Shown here: one piece after another, positions 28,138-32,473 of the stretch
Layout of the letters: the number at the start of each line of letters is the position of its first letter
Position numbering within the stretch: position 1 is the first letter of the stretch
Origin: an uncultured Blautia sp.
GTDB taxonomy: Bacteria > Bacillota > Clostridia > Lachnospirales > Lachnospiraceae
Assembly (NCBI GenBank): GCA_900556555.1
Contig: USPF01000024.1
Location: 1 to 32,473 of the forward strand
Direction of reading: 5' to 3'
Length of the DNA stretch: 32,473 bases
Notes under the pieces: model-generated
Database searches by the model: none
The model's input: the letters and a program-made list of their open reading frames with translations, nothing else
Told to the model about the DNA's origin: nothing
Program-made: the position numbers and the translations under genes

Positions 28138-28942
28138 AGTTAATCTTGCGAAATTCCAAAGGAGTTACTCCTGTCATTTTGCGGAACATGGCAATAAAAT
28201 GGCTGGAATCCGGGAATCCGGTACGGGCTGCGATTTCCTGAACTTCCATGTGCTGATGAACCAGGAGAAATTCTTTTGCTTTATTGATACGGTAGGTAAT
28301 GATATATTCGTAAACAGAACAACCCAGGAACCGCCTGAATAGGCGGGATAAATATTGGGGAGTTATGTAAACTATATTACTGAGAGCAGTAACCGTTAGT
28401 TCTTTATGATAGGAAGATTCAATTTCTTTTAAGACAGGGGATACATAACGCCTGTAAAGAGGGTCATTCATTAAATCTCTGGTGTAGACACCATGAGAAA
28501 AATGAAGAAGTATGTTATAGCAGTCCATAGAAATAGCCCTGGTATCACCAGGCTGCGTTTCATATTTTCTTACGATATCAGAAATCAGAGTTCCTATCTG
28601 TATTCCAAGTTCTTTTTCCACAAAGATAACCTGACGATTATCCAGAAGCTGTACAATGCTGTTTTCTATGGTACCGGTAAAGGTAATAAAAGAAGTAAGC
28701 CACTTGGAAGTCATGCTGTAATAAGAATGACGGATAAAAGGGGCTATTAACAGTCCTTCGTTTTCATTCAGTGTATATTGTTTTCCCTGAATATCGATAA
28801 TCCCAGATCCTTTTTCAGTCTGTAGATAGTGATATTTCGGATATCCTTTAGGGCGGTTCATCTGATCTTGTTCCCAATGATTTCCCACAGAGTCAAAGAT
28901 AAATGGTTCACTTGCAGGTGTGTTTCTAAAATAAATAGGCAT
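28136..28942 (-). CDS. AraC family transcriptional regulator
   Basis: The 268-residue protein has an N-terminal cupin-like sensor domain (about 15-150) with HYLQTEKGSGIIDIQGKQYTLNENEGLLIAPFIRHSYY, and a C-terminal AraC DNA-binding domain with two helix-turn-helix units (about 165-265): LSNIVYITPQYLSRLFRRFLG, and EIAARTGFPDSSHFIAMFRKMTGVTPLEFRK. It is divergent from lacZ over a 118-base gap, so it probably controls lacZ in response to a sugar. It ends at the bidirectional terminator. Confidence 0.93.
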   Translation of the reverse strand: MPIYFRNTPASEPFIFDSVGNHWEQDQMNRPKGYPKYHYLQTEKGSGIIDIQGKQYTLNENEGLLIAPFIRHSYYSMTSKWLTSFITFTGTIENSIVQLLDNRQVIFVEKELGIQIGTLISDIVRKYETQPGDTRAISMDCYNILLHFSHGVYTRDLMNDPLYRRYVSPVLKEIESSYHKELTVTALSNIVYITPQYLSRLFRRFLGCSVYEYIITYRINKAKEFLLVHQHMEVQEIAARTGFPDSSHFIAMFRKMTGVTPLEFRKIN

Positions 28943-29012
28943 GTTATTCCTCTGTTTCGAAATGTTATATTATTTAGCTAAACATATCATACATTCTGTC
29001 TGCAATCAATGG

Positions 29013-29039
29013 TAAAATAGAAAAATCAAAAACGTTTGA
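29013..29039 (+). promoter_or_regulatory. lacZ promoter -10 and a palindromic element
   Basis: TAAAAT (29013-29018) is a plausible -10 without a recognisable -35 at 16-18 bases, as expected for an activator-dependent promoter. Downstream, the near-palindrome TCAAAAACGTTTGA (29026-29039, core AAACGTTT) lies in the transcript leader; it resembles a LacI-type or catabolite site only loosely. The AraC-type regulator should bind further upstream in 28943-29010, where I see no clear direct repeat. Confidence 0.4.
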
Positions 29040-29060
29040 AAAATGATAAAGGAGGTTATT

Positions 29061-32000
29061 ATGAAAACATTTGATTATTCATTAGTAAAGAATCCAGAAT
29101 ATTTTAAGGAAAATTGCCAAGAAGCACATTCAAGCCATAGATATTATTCTTCAGCGGAAAGCATGGAATGGGGAGAAGAAACATTTAAGTATAGCCTTAA
29201 TGGTTTATGGAAATTTCATTATGCAAAAAATTACAATTGCACCATTCCTGGTTTTGAAAAAGAAGAATATTCCTGTTTTTCTTGGGATGATATCAGAGTA
29301 CCTGCCCATATACAGATGGAAGGATATGATTTGCCTCAGTATGCAAATGTACAGTATCCGTGGGAGGGAAAAGAAGAAATCAGACCAGGTGAAATACCAG
29401 AAGAATTTAATCCGGTTGCAAGTTATGTAAAATATTTTGAAGTTCCAGAGCATATGCAGGGAAAACGGGTATTTATTTCATTCCAGGGGGCAGAAAGCGG
29501 ATTAGCACTTTGGCTGAATGGAATGTTTGTAGGATATAGTGAGGATAGTTTTACGCCTTCTGAATTTGAATTAACACCTTATCTGAAGGATGGAAACAAC
29601 AAACTGGCAGTCCAGGTATTTAAGTGGACAAGCAGCAGCTGGTGTGAAGACCAGGACTTTTTCCGTTTTTCAGGTATTTACAGAGATGTTTATCTTTATA
29701 CAATTCCAGAAGTACATGTGCAGGATGTAAGAGTCCGCACCTTGCTGGATGATACTTTTACAAAGGCAGATTTGGAAGTGGTTCTGAAGTCTACAGCAGC
29801 AGGCAGCATAAAACTTACACTTTCTGACGGGGAAAAGATATTATACACCTCCAAGAAAACCTTAGAAAAAGAAAGTACATTTATCATCAATGTTGAACAT
29901 CCAAGATTATGGAGTGCAGAAGAACCTGTTCTCTATGATCTTCTTATAGAAGTTTTTGACAAAGAGAAAAACCTGATGGAAGTAATCCCCCAGAAGGTCG
30001 GATTCCGCCGTTTTGAGATGAAGGGAAATATTATGACTCTTAACGGAAAAAGAATCGTATTTAAGGGGGTAAACCGCCACGAATTCTCTTCTTCTACAGG
30101 ACGCCAGGTAAATAGAGAAGATGTGATAAAAGATATTATAACGATGAAACAGAATAATATTAATGCAATCCGTACCTGCCATTATCCGGATGATATTATG
30201 ATTTACGATTTGTGTGATGAATATGGATTATATTTGATTGCAGAAAACAACCTGGAATCTCATGGTTCCTGGGATATAGCAGAATTTTCAGGTGACTGGA
30301 CAGATATAGTACCGTGTGATAAACCAGAATGGCTGCCTATGATGTTAGACAGGGTAAATTCTATGTATCAGAGAGACAAAAATCATCCTTCTATTCTGAT
30401 ATGGTCCTGTGGAAATGAGGCATTTGGAGGAAAAGATATTTATGAGATGTCTCAGTTCTATAGAAAAGAAGATCCAACCCGTCTGGTTCATTATGAAGGT
30501 GTTTTTCATGACAGAAGATATAATAATACCAGTGATATGGAAAGCCAGATGTATCCATCAGTAGAAGATATTAAGAAATTTTTGGAAAAAGACAGAAGTA
30601 AGCCTTTTATTTGCTGTGAATATACACATGCTATGGGTAATTCCTGTGGTGCTATGCATAAATACACAGATTTGACAGATACTGAGCCACTTTATCAAGG
30701 TGGATTTATCTGGGATTATATAGATCAGTCTATTGATAAAAAAGACAGATATGGCAGAGAATTTCAAGCATATGGCGGGGATTTCGATGATCATCCGTGT
30801 GATTATAATTTCAGCGGTAATGGAATTGTTTATGGAAAAGATAGAAATCCGTCTCCTAAAATGCAGGAAGTAAAATATAATTATCAGAATATTACTGCAG
30901 AAATTCAGGTTCAGGATGGATGCAATAAGGTAAAAGTTACAAATAAGAATCTATTTATTAATACAGAAGTATATGAATGTAGAGTTACACTGGCTAAAGA
31001 CGGAGTTGTAATTAAGAATGCAGTGTTAGAAACACATACAGAACCTCTTAGCATAGATGAATATGAACTTCCGATTTCTGTACAGACAAAGCCAGGGGAA
31101 TATACAGTTACCGTATCTTTCCTTCTAAAAGAAGATACTTTATGGGCCGAAAGAGGACATGAAGTAGCTTTTGGACAGGCAACCTATGAAGTAAAAGGAG
31201 AACCAGCAACACATAAAGGAACATTTAAAGTTATTCAGAGTACACATAATATCGGAGTAAAGGGTCAGGAATTTGAAGTGATGTTTTCATATCTCAACGG
31301 TGGCTTAGTTTCTTATCGATATGGCGGTGTAGAAATGATGAAAATGATTCCGAAGCCTAATTTCTGGAGAACACCTACAGATAATGATGAAGGAAATCTG
31401 ATGCCTGTACGTTATGCACAATGGAAAATTGCAAGTTTATATCTGTCTCATAAGAGACCGGGAACGGGGAGATATCCAGAGAGTACAAATCCAGAATTAG
31501 AGGTTACAGACGATTATGTAAAGATAACATTTACATACCATATGCCAACGACACCGGCAGCAATGTGTAAGCTTGTATATACAGTTTATGGTGATGGTTA
31601 TATTGAGACTGCTCTGAATTATGATATCGTAAAGGAATTAGGAGATATGCCTGAATTTGGTGTCATGTTTAAAGTCGATGCCGATTATAATCAGGTAAAA
31701 TGGTATGGAATGGGACCAGAGGAAACATATATAGATAGATGTAAAGGTGCTAAGCTTGGAATCTATGAAAATAAAGTAGAAGAGAACATGGCAAAATATC
31801 TGAATCCACAGGAATGTGGAAATAAAACAGAGGTGAGATGGGCTTGCGTAACCGATAAAAAAGGAAGAGGACTTATGTTTACTGGAAATTATATGAATTT
31901 TTCAGCACTTCCATATACACCACATGAGCTGGAAAATGCAAGGCATGAATTTGAATTGCCAGAAGTACATTATACTGTAATCAGAGTATCAAAGCAGCAA

Positions 32001-32105
32001 ATGGGTATTGGTGGAGATGACACCTGGGGAGCAAGAACACATGACGAATATTTACTGAGCACAAAAGAAAATATGAAATTTACATTTGGTTTTAAAGGAA
32101 TTTAA
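29061..32105 (+). CDS. lacZ: Beta-galactosidase, glycoside hydrolase family 2
   Basis: The enzyme should hydrolyse terminal beta-galactosides such as lactose in the cytoplasm; no signal peptide is seen. The start chosen is ATG at 29061, because AAAGGAGG lies 5 bases upstream; the frame extends to 29043 without a ribosome site. Length is 1014 residues, near E. coli LacZ (1024). In order: sugar-binding jelly-roll (about 45-215), two Ig-like domains, the TIM barrel with acid/base Glu453 in GNEA and nucleophile Glu520 in CEYTHAMGNS, and the C-terminal beta-sandwich starting near FWRTPTDNDEGN. No lactose permease lies in the window. It is flanked by the AraC regulator and a hairpin. Confidence 0.95.
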   Translation: MKTFDYSLVKNPEYFKENCQEAHSSHRYYSSAESMEWGEETFKYSLNGLWKFHYAKNYNCTIPGFEKEEYSCFSWDDIRVPAHIQMEGYDLPQYANVQYPWEGKEEIRPGEIPEEFNPVASYVKYFEVPEHMQGKRVFISFQGAESGLALWLNGMFVGYSEDSFTPSEFELTPYLKDGNNKLAVQVFKWTSSSWCEDQDFFRFSGIYRDVYLYTIPEVHVQDVRVRTLLDDTFTKADLEVVLKSTAAGSIKLTLSDGEKILYTSKKTLEKESTFIINVEHPRLWSAEEPVLYDLLIEVFDKEKNLMEVIPQKVGFRRFEMKGNIMTLNGKRIVFKGVNRHEFSSSTGRQVNREDVIKDIITMKQNNINAIRTCHYPDDIMIYDLCDEYGLYLIAENNLESHGSWDIAEFSGDWTDIVPCDKPEWLPMMLDRVNSMYQRDKNHPSILIWSCGNEAFGGKDIYEMSQFYRKEDPTRLVHYEGVFHDRRYNNTSDMESQMYPSVEDIKKFLEKDRSKPFICCEYTHAMGNSCGAMHKYTDLTDTEPLYQGGFIWDYIDQSIDKKDRYGREFQAYGGDFDDHPCDYNFSGNGIVYGKDRNPSPKMQEVKYNYQNITAEIQVQDGCNKVKVTNKNLFINTEVYECRVTLAKDGVVIKNAVLETHTEPLSIDEYELPISVQTKPGEYTVTVSFLLKEDTLWAERGHEVAFGQATYEVKGEPATHKGTFKVIQSTHNIGVKGQEFEVMFSYLNGGLVSYRYGGVEMMKMIPKPNFWRTPTDNDEGNLMPVRYAQWKIASLYLSHKRPGTGRYPESTNPELEVTDDYVKITFTYHMPTTPAAMCKLVYTVYGDGYIETALNYDIVKELGDMPEFGVMFKVDADYNQVKWYGMGPEETYIDRCKGAKLGIYENKVEENMAKYLNPQECGNKTEVRWACVTDKKGRGLMFTGNYMNFSALPYTPHELENARHEFELPEVHYTVIRVSKQQMGIGGDDTWGARTHDEYLLSTKENMKFTFGFKGI

Positions 32106-32121
32106 AATAGTATTTTGAAGT

Positions 32122-32149
32122 CAGAGCCTGGAGGATTTTTCAGGCTCTG
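32122..32149 (+). terminator. Hairpin terminator after lacZ
   Basis: CAGAGCCTG (32122-32130) pairs perfectly with CAGGCTCTG (32141-32149) around a 10-base loop, 16 bases after the lacZ stop. The following T tract is poor (TATGTTAAT), so termination may be partial or need other factors. Confidence 0.7.
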
Positions 32150-32191
32150 TATGTTAATAAAAAAGAAAGTAAATAAAATGTAAAAAAAAGA

Positions 32192-32221
32192 TTGACAAAT
32201 AACTTACTATGGGGTTATAAT
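32192..32221 (+). promoter_or_regulatory. Strong promoter for tRNA-Ser
   Basis: A perfect -35 TTGACA (32192-32197), an 18-base spacer and a perfect -10 TATAAT (32216-32221), preceded by an A-rich stretch. The tRNA starts 54 bases after the -10. Confidence 0.88.
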
Positions 32222-32274
32222 CAGTATTGCTCATGCGAGAGCAGATAATTGAATAACTTAAATATTCAGGCAAT

Positions 32275-32362
32275 GGAGAAATACTCAAGTGGCTGAAGAG
32301 GCGCCCCTGCTAAGGGTGTAGACGGTTTGCGCCGTGCGAGGGTTCAAATCCCTCTTTCTCCG
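32275..32362 (+). tRNA. tRNA-Ser (GCU)
   Basis: The 88-base RNA has an acceptor stem GGAGAAA paired with TTTCTCC, discriminator G, a T arm GAGGG-TTCAAAT-CCCTC, and a long variable arm typical of serine tRNAs. The anticodon loop reads CTGCTAA with anticodon GCT, so it decodes AGC and AGU. CCA is not encoded in the gene. Confidence 0.95.
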
Positions 32363-32364
32363 CT

Positions 32365-32379
32365 GACAGCGAAGCTGTC
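32365..32379 (+). other. Small hairpin after tRNA-Ser
   Basis: GACAGC-GAA-GCTGTC is a 6-base-pair stem with a 3-base loop, starting 2 bases after the tRNA. No T tract follows, so it is not a clear terminator; it might assist 3' processing or be part of a read-through transcript into the next operon. A second hairpin GAAGTT-AAAAA-AACTTC follows at 32386-32402. Confidence 0.55.
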
Positions 32380-32412
32380 GAAAAAGAAGTTAAAAAAACT
32401 TCAAAAAATGTC

Positions 32413-32441
32413 TTGACGGACCTGCTCAGATGTGATAATCT
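32413..32441 (+). promoter_or_regulatory. Strong promoter with A-rich upstream element, probably of an rRNA operon
   Basis: -35 TTGACG (32413-32418) with -10 TAATCT (32436-32441) at 17 bases; an alternative -10 GATAAT (32434-32439) would have a TG extension but only 15 bases. The A-rich tract 32381-32409 just upstream looks like an UP element. Nothing coding follows in the 32 bases left. The position after a tRNA and the leader structure suggest an rRNA operon; this is inference. Confidence 0.65.
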
Positions 32442-32448
32442 AGACTGG

Positions 32449-32464
32449 CTGTCGCAAACGACAG
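32449..32464 (+). other. Leader hairpin at window end
   Basis: CTGTCG-CAAA-CGACAG is a perfect 6-base-pair hairpin with a 4-base loop, starting about 8 bases after the promoter -10. It contains GCTGTCG, also present in the hairpin at 32365, so the two regions may share a short repeated element. Confidence 0.6.
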
Positions 32465-32473
32465 AAACGAGCG

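Noticed and set aside
29026..29039. Catabolite-control (cre) site before lacZ
   Set aside because: The CG centre and partial symmetry are present, but the outer TG and CA positions of the cre consensus do not match, so I list it only as an unassigned palindrome.

Overview
The window is the replication-origin region of a low-GC Firmicute chromosome, most likely a Lachnospiraceae (Blautia/Dorea-like) gut anaerobe. The evidence is the gene order rsmG-mnmG-mnmE-jag-yidC-yidD-rnpA-rpmH / oriC / dnaA-dnaN-yaaA-recF-gyrB-gyrA, the TTATCCACA DnaA boxes, the canonical Firmicute parS sites, and proteins such as DUF3881 and DUF4446 that I know mainly from Clostridia. Genes point away from the origin on both sides, as expected for leading-strand coding. 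The genus assignment is inference from protein style, not from a search.

Left arm (minus strand, reading outward from the origin). rpmH has a strong promoter and is followed by a hairpin attenuator, then rnpA, yidD, yidC, jag (khpB), mnmE, mnmG and rsmG, ending at a 20-bp-stem terminator near 10.85 kb. Next is a four-gene operon: ABC ATPase, ABC-2 permease, a GldG-like membrane-anchored protein and a DUF4340 membrane-anchored protein. A plus-strand gene for a membrane-anchored alpha/beta hydrolase follows, with perfect parS sites on both sides (three in total). Then come parA (soj), parB (spo0J), a DUF4446 membrane protein, serS and a DUF3881 gene, a terminator, and a tRNA-Arg(CCU) cut by the window start.

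Origin (about 18.01-20.42 kb). DnaA boxes lie on both sides of dnaA, so the origin is bipartite as in Bacillus subtilis. The upstream cluster contains a compact triple of perfect boxes. The dnaA-dnaN spacer contains tandem near-boxes, a GC-rich patch, a trinucleotide run and an AT-rich tract, which matches the known layout of a basal unwinding element.

Right arm (plus strand). dnaN, yaaA, recF, gyrB, gyrA and a plsC-like acyltransferase form a tight run ending at a bidirectional terminator. A minus-strand AraC-family regulator and a divergent plus-strand lacZ (GH2 beta-galactosidase) form an accessory sugar module. The window ends with tRNA-Ser(GCU) under a strong promoter, then a second strong promoter with an A-rich upstream tract that probably starts an rRNA operon just outside the window.

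Most of the window is conserved core. The less explained parts are the ABC/GldG/DUF4340 operon, the parS-flanked hydrolase, a seryl-tRNA synthetase with non-standard bacterial motifs, the GyrA quinolone-pocket Gly, and the structured non-coding segments. I see no CRISPR array, transposase, phage gene or integrated element.
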